Origin: CAYZZU01 sp964483105
Lineage (GTDB): Bacteria > CG2-30-53-67
Reading direction: 5' to 3'
Assembly (NCBI GenBank): GCA_964483105.1
Contig: CAYZZU010000040.1
Coordinates: forward strand, 1-21,582
DNA: 21,582 nt
Below the pieces are notes generated by a model. It had not been told where the DNA came from and made no database searches. It worked only from the letters and a program-made list of their open reading frames with translations. Position numbers and translations under genes: made by a program. This document shows positions 7,242-15,495 of this stretch, one piece after another. Within the stretch, counting starts at the first letter, position 1; each line of letters begins with the position of its first letter.

Positions 7242-8012
7242 TCATCGAGTCATCATCTCAAGTTTTCTTCCCTTGTTGTCAAAGATCGAAGATTTCATCC
7301 AGCCTAATTTGTGCAGCCGGAAACGGATTGCTGTTTCCAGGACCCCCAGGCCGTAGGTGACACTCCTCTTGAAATTGATGGAGGAGGCCTCCTCAAAATA
7401 CTTGGTGGGGCAGGTGATTTCCGCGATGGAGAAGCCGAAATAGATGATCTGCGCCAACATCTGGTTGTCGAAAACAAAGTCGTTGGAGTTCTCGGCCAGG
7501 GGAAGGGTTTCCAGGACCTCCCGGGAGAAGGCGCGGTAACCGGTGTGGTATTCAGAGAGCTTGTGCGCAACCAGGAAATTTTCCACGGCGGTCAGGAACC
7601 GGTTACTCACATATTTATAGAACGGCATCCCCCCCTTCAGGGCGCCGACTCCGAGAATACGCGAACCGAGAACGACATCATAAAGTCTTTCAGCGATCAT
7701 GGACGACATGGCCGTGATCAGCTTGGGCGTGTACTGGTAATCAGGGTGGAGCATGACCACGATATCGGCGCCCAGCTTTAAGGCCTCGGCATAACAGGTC
7801 TTCTGATTCCCTCCGTAGCCGAGATTTTTTTCATGGACAAAGGTCCGGATTCCGAGCTGCTTGGCCACTTCAATGGTTCGATCGGAACTTTTGTCATCCA
7901 CCAGCAGGACATCGTCCACGATCTGGTGGGGAATTTCCTGAAAGGTCGGCTCCAGGGTTTTTTCAGCGTTGTAGGCGGGGAGAACGACAACAATCTTCTT
8001 TCCGTTAAGCAT
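7242..8012 (-). CDS. Soluble family 2 glycosyltransferase (DPM1-like)
   Basis: The 256-residue protein is a GT-A fold glycosyltransferase resembling dolichyl- or polyprenyl-phosphate sugar synthases. It has LPAYNAEKTL (11-20) and VDDKSSDRT (38-46) for nucleotide-sugar binding. HPDYQY (89-94) stands where the metal-binding DxD lies in many relatives. An EYHTGYRAFSREVL segment is typical of this group. I see no transmembrane helices, so it would act on the cytoplasmic face. The donor sugar and acceptor are unknown. AAGGA lies about 12 nt before the start. It is the last gene of the eight-gene leftward operon, 30 nt behind rimO. It is convergent with the TolC-family gene. Confidence 0.88.
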   Translation of the reverse strand: MLNGKKIVVVLPAYNAEKTLEPTFQEIPHQIVDDVLLVDDKSSDRTIEVAKQLGIRTFVHEKNLGYGGNQKTCYAEALKLGADIVVMLHPDYQYTPKLITAMSSMIAERLYDVVLGSRILGVGALKGGMPFYKYVSNRFLTAVENFLVAHKLSEYHTGYRAFSREVLETLPLAENSNDFVFDNQMLAQIIYFGFSIAEITCPTKYFEEASSINFKRSVTYGLGVLETAIRFRLHKLGWMKSSIFDNKGRKLEMMTR

Positions 8013-8042
8013 GGAATCGATTCCTTTCTTTCCGTATCCGGG

Positions 8043-9362
8043 TCAGAGAATCTTACCCACCAGGTCGTAATCGTGCGCGTCGGTGATCCGGACATCATAA
8101 AACTCGCCTGTTACGGCGTTTCCCTGATTGATCAGAACCAGGCCGTCGATTTCCGGCGCCTGGCCGAAATAACGTCCGGCCAGCAAAAGATCGGTCTCCG
8201 GAGAAGTTCCCTCCACCAGAACCGGCAGAACGGACCCAATCCGATCCCGGTTCTTCTTCCTGGAAATACCGGCCTGCAGGCGAAGCAGGATCTCCCTTCT
8301 TTCCTCCCGGACTTCATCCGGGACCTGATCGGGGAAACCGAAGGCAGGGGTCCCCTCCTCACGGGAATAGGTGAAAACCCCGAGGTGCTGAAACTGTACC
8401 TCTTTCACAAAATCGCAGAGCCGTTGAAAATCCACCTCCGTCTCACCGGGGAACCCGACGATCAGCGTCGTCCGGAGAACCAGGTCCGGGATGGAGCTTT
8501 TCAACCTCCGGATCCTCTCCAATATTCTCTGACTTCCTCCCCTCCGGTTCATCCGCCGGAGTACCGGATCGCTGATGTGCTGGACCGGGAGATCCAAGTA
8601 GGGTACGATCTTTGAATCCGAGGCGATCCGTTCGATCAGATCATCGCTTAGTTGATCCGGATAGGCATAAAGGAGCCGAATCCACGTCAATCCGGAAACA
8701 CGGGAAAGCGCCTCCAGGAGCCGGAGCAGTCCCTCCGGTTCATTCCGGTCTTTTCCGTAGCAGGTGATATCCTGAGCGACCAGAATCAGCTCCCGAACCC
8801 CCCGTTCCGCCAGAGACTCCGTTTCGGCAACCAGCTCGGAGATCGGCCTGCTCCGGTGGGGACCCCGGATCAGGGGGATGGCGCAATAGCTGCAGCGATT
8901 GTCACATCCTTCAGAAATCTTGAGGTAAGCGGTATGAAAAGGAGTCAGGAAAGACCCGGCGCTGGTCGCAGAACCTGTCCGGGGGGGGACTTTCCCATCC
9001 CCGGAGAGGATCCGATCCACAACGGCAACGATCCCTTCCTCCTCCCGGATGGAAAGGAACCGGTCCACCTCCGGAATCTCGGCAGACAGCTCATCGGCAT
9101 AACGTTCCGCGAGACACCCGGTCACCACCAGTCCTTTCAGGTCTCCCCGGACCCTGCGGCGGCAATAGGCCAGAATCGTATCAATCGACTCCTCCTTGGC
9201 GGAATCGATGAATCCGCATGTGTTGATCAGGACCAGGTCCGCTTCTTCCTCGTTCGCCGTCAGGGTATAACCGGCCCGGGTCAGGCGATCCACCATCCCT
9301 TCGCTGTCCACCAGGTTCTTGGGACAACCGAGAGAGACCATTCCAATCTTCTCTTCCCTCAT
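8043..9362 (-). CDS. rimO: Ribosomal protein S12 methylthiotransferase
   Basis: RimO is a radical-SAM enzyme that adds a methylthio group to the conserved aspartate of ribosomal protein S12. The 439-residue protein shows the N-terminal methylthiotransferase domain with cysteines at 13 (GCPKNLVDSE), 49 (NTCGFID) and 83 (TGCLAERY) for the auxiliary iron-sulfur cluster. The radical-SAM site CDNRCSYC (153-160) follows, and a C-terminal TRAM region lies at about 370-439. The GCPKNLVDSE form separates RimO from MiaB. The frame is open to 9425, but that would overlap lolA. The start at 9362 has GGAG 4 nt upstream and leaves 16 nt after lolA. Confidence 0.95.
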   Translation of the reverse strand: MREEKIGMVSLGCPKNLVDSEGMVDRLTRAGYTLTANEEEADLVLINTCGFIDSAKEESIDTILAYCRRRVRGDLKGLVVTGCLAERYADELSAEIPEVDRFLSIREEEGIVAVVDRILSGDGKVPPRTGSATSAGSFLTPFHTAYLKISEGCDNRCSYCAIPLIRGPHRSRPISELVAETESLAERGVRELILVAQDITCYGKDRNEPEGLLRLLEALSRVSGLTWIRLLYAYPDQLSDDLIERIASDSKIVPYLDLPVQHISDPVLRRMNRRGGSQRILERIRRLKSSIPDLVLRTTLIVGFPGETEVDFQRLCDFVKEVQFQHLGVFTYSREEGTPAFGFPDQVPDEVREERREILLRLQAGISRKKNRDRIGSVLPVLVEGTSPETDLLLAGRYFGQAPEIDGLVLINQGNAVTGEFYDVRITDAHDYDLVGKIL

Positions 9363-9378
9363 CTGTCTCCGAAATCCT

Positions 9379-10083
9379 TCATGGTTGATCGATGACCTCC
9401 ACTCCCCCGGGCGCCTCAAACTCAAATCGTTGATCGGGCAGATTCTGGTTCAGCCGGATATTCCGAAAATAGAGTTCCGTGACATTGCCGTAGAGATCGA
9501 ACTGATCGATCCGCTCGATGTGATAATCCTTCCTGTTGATGTAAAGAAGGATTTTGAGCACGGGTTCCTTCTCCCGGTTCTTTGGATCCAGCCGCAGGAT
9601 GATGCTCCGGGACCGGTCCGTGGAGGAATCGGCGGCAATGGAAATTGAATACTCCGATTGAGAGGCAAGAAGCCCCTCAAAAAAGACCAGTGGAGATCGG
9701 ATTCCGTTCTGGTGACCTAAATGAGCCCTCCGTGCCTGCCCCGTCTCCGGGCTGTAGAAGATCACCGTGTCCCCACGAATGAAGTATTGATCCCGGGAAG
9801 GTTTCTGATAATCCCACCGCATCATCCGTTTCCGTTTGATGTAGACCTTTCCCTCCGAACGCTGGTCCTCGGGATAGGAAAGGATGCGGGCGATCTGAAC
9901 AAAGTCGGCCTGGAAATCCTGAATCGCCTTGTAATGCTCTTCCACCTTCCGGATCACACGGGTGAGCTCCGTTTCCCGGTCTGTCCCGGCACCGGCAGGG
10001 ACCGGAAACGAAAACACTGAAAAAAGCACCAGGGAAAAATAACCGGTTCCCCGAACCAGGCGCTGTAGGTTCATTCTTTTCAT
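9379..10083 (-). CDS. lolA: Outer-membrane lipoprotein carrier protein
   Basis: LolA carries lipoproteins through the periplasm from the LolCDE exporter to the outer membrane. The 234-residue precursor has a signal sequence ending near PAGAG (about residue 33). It then has the LolA pattern of alternating beta strands: QDFQADFVQ, SEGKVYIKRKRMMRWDY, FFEGLL and a late YGNVTELYFRNIRLN. The fold is recognised from this order, not from a catalytic motif. Its ATG overlaps the ftsK stop codon by one base (TGATG), and rimO follows 16 nt later. A second in-frame ATG lies 9 nt downstream. Confidence 0.9.
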   Translation of the reverse strand: MKRMNLQRLVRGTGYFSLVLFSVFSFPVPAGAGTDRETELTRVIRKVEEHYKAIQDFQADFVQIARILSYPEDQRSEGKVYIKRKRMMRWDYQKPSRDQYFIRGDTVIFYSPETGQARRAHLGHQNGIRSPLVFFEGLLASQSEYSISIAADSSTDRSRSIILRLDPKNREKEPVLKILLYINRKDYHIERIDQFDLYGNVTELYFRNIRLNQNLPDQRFEFEAPGGVEVIDQP

Positions 10084-12317
10084 CAGTTGAACTCCCTGCC
10101 CACCAGCACATCACGGGGACGGGCCCCGTCCGCCGGCCCCACGACGCCATCCTTCTCCATCCGTTCGATCATCCGGGCCGCCCGGTTGTAGCCAACCCGG
10201 AGTCTGCGCTGAATCATGGAAATGGAGGCCTGCCGGCTTTCAATCACCAGCCGAACGGCCTCGTCATAGAACTCATCATAGGGCTCATCTTCCTCTTTCT
10301 CCCCGTTCGATCGGAGCTCGGCCTTGAGCACTTCCTCATCGTATTCCGGTTTCCCCTGTTTCTTCAAGAACTCCACAACCCTCCGGATGTCTTCATCGGA
10401 AAGGAATGAACCGTGCAACCGGATCAACTGCGAGGACGCCGGAGGAAGGAAGAGCATATCCCCCTTTCCGAGGAGGTGTTCGGCGCCCACCGTATCCAGG
10501 ATGGTCCGGGCGTCATATTTTGAAGAGACCTGAAAGGAAATCCGGGCCGGAAAGTTGGCCTTGATGACACCGGTGAGAACATCGGTGGACGGCCTCTGTG
10601 TCGCCATGATCAGGTGAATCCCCGCGGCGCGTGCCATCTGGGAAAGCCGTGTGATCGCTTCCTCCACGTCTCTTCCGGCCACCATCATCAGGTCCGCCAG
10701 CTCGTCGATCACGATCACGAGATAGGGAAGCTTCTGCGGTTTTTCGCCGATATCCTCGGGTTCCTTCGCGTTCAGGGAAATCCGCTTGGACTTTTCGGAC
10801 CACTCCTTGATTTCTTTTTCGATGGTCCGGTTGAAACCCATGATGTTCCGCACTCCCTTCTCCGAGAGGAGCTGATAACGCCGTTCCATTTCCCTGACCG
10901 CCCAGAACAGCGCCCCGGCCGCCTTGCGGGAATCGGTGACCACCGGCGCGATCAGGTGGGGAATCCCGTCATAGACCGAGAGTTCCAGCATCTTGGGGTC
11001 TACCATGATCAAACGAACCTGTTCAGGGGTGGCGTTAAAGAGAAGACTGACGATCATGGCGTTGACGGCCACGGACTTTCCGGACCCCGTGGCGCCGGCC
11101 ACCAGCAGGTGCGGCATCCGGGCCAGGTCGTAATGGAAGGGTTCGCCGAAGATATCCTTCCCCAGAGCCAGCTTCAGACTGGAATGCATTTTCTGGTAGC
11201 TTTCCGAGGTCAGGATCTCCTTCATGTAGACATCCTCCCGGTTGTTGTTCGGGATCTCAATTCCCACGGCCGCCTTGCCCGGAAGAGGCGCCACAATCCG
11301 GACGCGGATGGCCCGCATGGCCATGGCCAGATCATCGGCCAGGTTGAGGATCTTGCTTACCTTGATACCGGGGGCCGGTTGAAATTCGTACATGGTAACC
11401 ACCGGACCGGGATGCACCTCGGTCACCTGACCGTGTACTCCGAAATCAGCCAGTTTCTTCTCCAGGATCTCGGAGTTCATCAGAAGCTCCTCACGGTTTG
11501 TCTTCCGGTCCGACTCCGGAGGGTCCTCCAGAAGGTTGACGGAGGGGAGGTGGAACACGCCGTCCGTAGCCTGAAAGTCAAGCTCTTCCTGGAAAGCCTG
11601 TACTCCCTTTTTCGGTTTTTTCTTCGCCTCAACCTTCGGTTTGGGCCTTCGGCTCTTGATCTCGATCTTTTTCTGCAGGGTCTGTGTCTTCCTGGCCTTC
11701 TCCTTCCGTAGCTGATAACGGGACCTCCCCTCCTCGATAAGATGCCGGGCCATCCCCATGACCTTCACCGAAAGAGCGATCAGGGAAAATCGGGTGGTCA
11801 CCATCAGAGAGATGATCAAAAGCATCACCACAATCAGGTAGGTGCCGATCCTGGCGAAAAGGGAAAGCATCAGGGCGGCAAGGCCCGACCCGATGACTCC
11901 CCCGGCGGGGCGAATGGTCTGGGAAAACAGGGGAAGGGATCTGTATTCAAGACTCAGGAGAACAGACAGGGAGAGGGTGAGAATCGTCCCACCGAAAAGC
12001 AGGAACAATACCCGGCCCGATCGAAACCGCTCCCCCCGGAAGAGCGACCTTCCAAAGGTGAATACAAAGAGGGGGATCAGGAAACCCGCTCCGCCGATCA
12101 ACTGGTAGAGAATGTCCGCCAGGTAGGAACCGACGACCCCCCCCCAGTTCCTCAACTGCGCCTCCCCGGGTGTGGTGAAGGAGGCGTCCTGGCTGTGATA
12201 GGTCACCAGGCTGATCAGGATGAAAAGACCCACACCGGTGCAGAAAATACCGAGCCCCTCGCGTACCCTCGGGTGACTTCTCCATCCATTCACTGGGAGC
12301 TTCTCTTTTCTGCTCAT
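10083..12317 (-). CDS. ftsK: DNA translocase FtsK (SpoIIIE family)
   Basis: FtsK pumps DNA at the division septum and helps resolve the replicated chromosome termini. With the start at 12317 the protein has 744 residues. Four transmembrane helices lie at about 23-41, 63-89, 102-123 and 142-175. A short basic linker follows (about 200-265, KKPKKG-rich), much shorter than the E. coli one. The motor has Walker A GATGSGKS (408-415) and Walker B VIVIDELADL (about 534-543, Asp538/Glu539). The winged-helix gamma domain occupies about 680-744, with SMIQRRLRVGYNRAARMIE for recognising DNA polarity signals. The start is chosen because its ATG overlaps the uppP stop as ATGA. An upstream in-frame codon at 12422 would lie within uppP. 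Confidence 0.96.
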   Translation of the reverse strand: MSRKEKLPVNGWRSHPRVREGLGIFCTGVGLFILISLVTYHSQDASFTTPGEAQLRNWGGVVGSYLADILYQLIGGAGFLIPLFVFTFGRSLFRGERFRSGRVLFLLFGGTILTLSLSVLLSLEYRSLPLFSQTIRPAGGVIGSGLAALMLSLFARIGTYLIVVMLLIISLMVTTRFSLIALSVKVMGMARHLIEEGRSRYQLRKEKARKTQTLQKKIEIKSRRPKPKVEAKKKPKKGVQAFQEELDFQATDGVFHLPSVNLLEDPPESDRKTNREELLMNSEILEKKLADFGVHGQVTEVHPGPVVTMYEFQPAPGIKVSKILNLADDLAMAMRAIRVRIVAPLPGKAAVGIEIPNNNREDVYMKEILTSESYQKMHSSLKLALGKDIFGEPFHYDLARMPHLLVAGATGSGKSVAVNAMIVSLLFNATPEQVRLIMVDPKMLELSVYDGIPHLIAPVVTDSRKAAGALFWAVREMERRYQLLSEKGVRNIMGFNRTIEKEIKEWSEKSKRISLNAKEPEDIGEKPQKLPYLVIVIDELADLMMVAGRDVEEAITRLSQMARAAGIHLIMATQRPSTDVLTGVIKANFPARISFQVSSKYDARTILDTVGAEHLLGKGDMLFLPPASSQLIRLHGSFLSDEDIRRVVEFLKKQGKPEYDEEVLKAELRSNGEKEEDEPYDEFYDEAVRLVIESRQASISMIQRRLRVGYNRAARMIERMEKDGVVGPADGARPRDVLVGREFN

Positions 12318-13099
12318 ACCACAAACCAAAAAGTAAGCGCGGCCACAATCCAGCAGTAGAGAGCGAACACAAGGAGCCGTTTTTTCTTCAGGACCTCCAT
12401 CAGGACCCGGATAGCGATCCAACCGCTGATCGCCGCGCTGGCGAAACCGGCCAGAAGAACCGGACCGGAACCATTGAAGGACTGCCCCAGGATCTCCCGG
12501 CTCTCCAGCGCCACCGCACCCAGGATTGCAGGGATTGAAAGGAGAAAAGAGAATCGGGCCGCGTCTTTGCCCCCGATCTTTAGAAAGAGTCCCATGGCGA
12601 TCGTGGACCCGGATCGGGAAATACCGGGAATAATCGACACCCCCTGAATCAGGCCGATCAGGATGGAGTCAAGCATCCGGATTCCAAAAAGATTCCGGTC
12701 GGTCCGTCGGACGCGATCCGCCGCGAAGAGCAGAAACCCGGTCACTGCAAGCATTCCCGCGACGATACGAACCGATCCGAAGAGGGCCTCGAAGGTATCC
12801 TTGAAAAAGACCCCGATCAGGCCGGTGGGAATCGTTCCCAGGAGTATCAGGAAAGCCACACGCCGCCAGTTGCGATCCCCATTCTCAGTCAAGGAAACCA
12901 AAATCCCGCCAAGATCTTTTCTGAAATAGACCAGAACCGCGCAAAGGGTTCCGAGGTGAAGAACAATATCGAAGGCGAGATTGGGACCCGCGAAATGCAA
13001 AAGCTTCTGCGCGATCACCAGGTGCCCCGAGCTGCTGATCGGAAGAAACTCCGCCAAGCCCTGCACCAGTCCGAGGAAAACCGCATCCGTCATGGTCAT
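12314..13099 (-). CDS. uppP: Undecaprenyl-diphosphatase (BacA/UppP)
   Basis: UppP removes a phosphate from undecaprenyl diphosphate to recycle the lipid carrier of peptidoglycan and other envelope polymers. The 261-residue polytopic membrane protein shows both family signatures: EFLPISSSGH (17-26) with the catalytic Glu17, and PGISRSGST (158-166) with Arg162. Several hydrophobic helices fill the rest. Its ATG overlaps the lysA stop, and its stop overlaps the ftsK start, both as ATGA. Three consecutive genes are therefore translationally coupled. A second ATG two codons in is possible. Confidence 0.96.
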   Translation of the reverse strand: MTMTDAVFLGLVQGLAEFLPISSSGHLVIAQKLLHFAGPNLAFDIVLHLGTLCAVLVYFRKDLGGILVSLTENGDRNWRRVAFLILLGTIPTGLIGVFFKDTFEALFGSVRIVAGMLAVTGFLLFAADRVRRTDRNLFGIRMLDSILIGLIQGVSIIPGISRSGSTIAMGLFLKIGGKDAARFSFLLSIPAILGAVALESREILGQSFNGSGPVLLAGFASAAISGWIAIRVLMEVLKKKRLLVFALYCWIVAALTFWFVV

Positions 13100-14376
13100 T
13101 GATCCAGCCTCCCTCCGGTGCTCCTTAAAAAGCCCGGGATCTCCTCGGAAGCGATCATCTCCTCCAGGGTCTCACGCCTCCGGATTACGAAAAACCGATC
13201 CTCTCTCACCAGCACCTCGGGAGGTTTCGGTCTGGAATTATAGTTGGATGCCATGACAAAACCGTAGGCCCCGACGGACATCACGGCCATGAGGTCGCCT
13301 TTTTCATACGGCTGGATCTCCCGATCCCGGGCCAGGAAGTCCCCGGACTCACAGATCGGCCCCACCACGTCCGCAACCACATTCTCCGTAATTTTCCGTT
13401 TCACGGACTGGATCCGGTGATAGGCCTGATAGAGGCTCGGCCGCACCAGATCGTTCATTCCGGCGTCCACGACAACAAACTTCTTCCCGTTGTTCTCCTT
13501 GGTATAAAGCACCCGTGTCACCAGAATTCCGGCGTTTCCCACAATCACCCGTCCCGGCTCCAGGATCAAGGTGCATCCCAGTCCTTTCGTATTGCGGATC
13601 AACGCCCGCCCGTACTCCGTGGGGTGCGGCGGTTCCTCTTCATCGTAATTGATTCCCAGGCCGCCCCCCACATCCAGATAGCGGATCCCGATCCCTTCTT
13701 CCCGAAGAGACCGGATCAGATCCTTGACCCGGTTCAACGCGTCCAAGAAGGGGGAGAGTTCCGTCAACTGGGACCCGATATGACAATCCACCCCGATCGG
13801 CTCCACATGAGGAAGCAGACGCGCGGCCGCATAGGCCTCTCCGGCCGCTTCGATGGGGATGCCGAACTTGTTCTTCTTCAAACCCGTGGAGATATAGGGA
13901 TGGGTCATCGGATCCACGTCCGGATTGACCCGGAAGGCGATCGGCGCCCGTTTTCCCATCTCTCCGGCGATCCGGTTGATTGTGGTGAGTTCCTCCCTCG
14001 ACTCCACATTGAACATCAGAATCCCGGCCTCCAGCGCGCGCCTGATCTCGTCTTCCCGCTTTCCCACACCGGAGAAGACGATCAATCCGGGATCGGCGCC
14101 ACCCTGGAGGGCGCGGACCAGTTCCCCTTTCGAGACGATATCGAAACCACTCCCCAGGCCGGAGAACAGCGAAAGGATCGCCGTGTTGGAGTTGGCCTTG
14201 ACCGAGTAGCAGACCAGATGGTCGGTCCCTTTCAGAGCCTCCTCAAAGGCGAGATAGTGCCGCTTCAACGTAGCCGTACTGTAGAGGTACAAGGGAGTAC
14301 CCACCTCGTGGGCGATCTTCTCGACCGCAACGCCTTCACAGTAGAGCTGATCCCCTTTGTATTTGAAATGGTGCAT
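13096..14376 (-). CDS. lysA: Diaminopimelate decarboxylase
   Basis: LysA removes CO2 from meso-diaminopimelate to make lysine, using pyridoxal phosphate. The 426-residue protein has the PLP lysine in CYSVKANSN (Lys60), then HIGSQL (199-204), the phosphate-binding GGGLGI (237-242), EPGR (273-276) and CESGD (342-346), which supplies the active-site Cys from the second subunit. Codons for three other possible starts lie upstream (14430, 14400, 14394). The start at 14376 is preferred because AGGAG lies 7 nt before it and the protein then begins MHHFKYKGDQLYCEGV, the family pattern. It sits 53 nt behind the lipoprotein gene. Confidence 0.96.
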   Translation of the reverse strand: MHHFKYKGDQLYCEGVAVEKIAHEVGTPLYLYSTATLKRHYLAFEEALKGTDHLVCYSVKANSNTAILSLFSGLGSGFDIVSKGELVRALQGGADPGLIVFSGVGKREDEIRRALEAGILMFNVESREELTTINRIAGEMGKRAPIAFRVNPDVDPMTHPYISTGLKKNKFGIPIEAAGEAYAAARLLPHVEPIGVDCHIGSQLTELSPFLDALNRVKDLIRSLREEGIGIRYLDVGGGLGINYDEEEPPHPTEYGRALIRNTKGLGCTLILEPGRVIVGNAGILVTRVLYTKENNGKKFVVVDAGMNDLVRPSLYQAYHRIQSVKRKITENVVADVVGPICESGDFLARDREIQPYEKGDLMAVMSVGAYGFVMASNYNSRPKPPEVLVREDRFFVIRRRETLEEMIASEEIPGFLRSTGGRLDQ

Positions 14377-14429
14377 GGGCGACTCCTGCTCCATAGACAT
14401 CCTGGTCCAACGGACCAGTGGCAACACCA

Positions 14430-15467
14430 CTAAAAGTGAGCCGTTACCGTTTTGGACGGCCTGCTTTCATTCGGTTTCGGCGCCGTATCAAAGGCGGATA
14501 CATAATATTCATAGGAGTTCCCCCTCTTCACCTCCCGGTCGGTATAAAAGGTGGTCGGTTTCCGGATCTCGCCGATTCTCCGGAATTCACCCCCGTCGGA
14601 TCTTCGATAGACCCGGTACCCAGCGAGATCTTCTTCGCTGTTTTCCTCCCAGAAGAGCCGAACCACGCCCTCACCTTGAATCAGATCAAGCCCGCGTGGC
14701 GGCGCCGGAGGCTCCCGGTCCTCCGGCTGCACCGAGACTTCCTCACTCTCTTCGCTTTCAATCCAGGGAGGGAGATCCGACGCCACGGTTCGCAACCGAT
14801 AAAAATAAGAGACTCCGTTCCGGACCTTCCGGTCCACATACTCCCCCTTCTCAACCGGTTTCGTGTTTAAGGGATGGATCGGGTAGTCTCCCCCCCGCTC
14901 TTTCCGATAAATATTGACACGGATCCGTTTCTTTCCCTTCCCGCCCGGATCCCATTGCAGCCGGACCGAGCGGTTTCCCGGGATGGCCCGAACCTCCTCG
15001 GGGGGAGAGGGAGGCTGGACCCAGTGGACGGAAATCTCCTTCGATTCCCGCCCCGCGTATCCCTTGCGCCCCACCGCGATGACGATATAGTGGATGGTTT
15101 GGCCGAACCATTCCGGATGGACCCGCAAGCGGTAAAAGATTCTCCCCTTCCGGACCCATCCCTTCCCACCGCCCTTCAGATCCAGGGAGGCCAGTTCCTG
15201 AAACCTTCGACACCCCTGTTCCGAGCGCGACCGATCCGTTTCGGAAAAGATCTTGTAACCGGAAAGCCGGGCGGTACTTTTTTCTCCCGGAGCCGGCCAC
15301 GAAAAAAGCAGATCCATCCCGTGAACCTGGATCTGAAAGTCGGAAACCGCCTTGGGTAAATTCGTGTCGGGAGAGACAACCGGTGTCTTGACCCCGCAGC
15401 CAAGAAACAGAAAGAACAAGAAGGGGAAACCCGCGATAACCCGAACGCATGCATTCCTAATGGACAC
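14430..15467 (-). CDS. Lipoprotein with three fibronectin type III-like repeats
   Basis: The 345-residue product starts with a hydrophobic signal sequence ending in LFLGC (Cys at about 24), a near-lipobox suggesting lipid attachment. Three fibronectin type III-like modules follow at about 38-145, 147-247 and 248-345. Each has the strand pattern of a proline-rich entry (PPSPPEEV, EPPAPPRGL), a central W or L-F-W strand, then GYRVYRR and YEYYVSAFD. Such modules usually bind proteins or polysaccharides; no enzyme motif is present. The start is GTG at 15467, preceded by AAGGGAAGGG. The position between argH and lysA matches a gene order I recall in Geobacter-type bacteria. The biological role is unknown. 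Confidence 0.82.
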   Translation of the reverse strand: MSIRNACVRVIAGFPFLFFLFLGCGVKTPVVSPDTNLPKAVSDFQIQVHGMDLLFSWPAPGEKSTARLSGYKIFSETDRSRSEQGCRRFQELASLDLKGGGKGWVRKGRIFYRLRVHPEWFGQTIHYIVIAVGRKGYAGRESKEISVHWVQPPSPPEEVRAIPGNRSVRLQWDPGGKGKKRIRVNIYRKERGGDYPIHPLNTKPVEKGEYVDRKVRNGVSYFYRLRTVASDLPPWIESEESEEVSVQPEDREPPAPPRGLDLIQGEGVVRLFWEENSEEDLAGYRVYRRSDGGEFRRIGEIRKPTTFYTDREVKRGNSYEYYVSAFDTAPKPNESRPSKTVTAHF

Positions 15468-15495
15468 AAAAGCCCTTCCCTTTTCGGGGAGACCC

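Noticed and set aside
10614..11711. 365-codon plus-strand frame opposite ftsK
   Set aside because: Antisense shadow of ftsK, rich in His, Gly and Asp as expected from reversed codons, with no start signal.
13417..14433. 338-codon plus-strand frame opposite lysA
   Set aside because: Antisense shadow of lysA with no protein signature.
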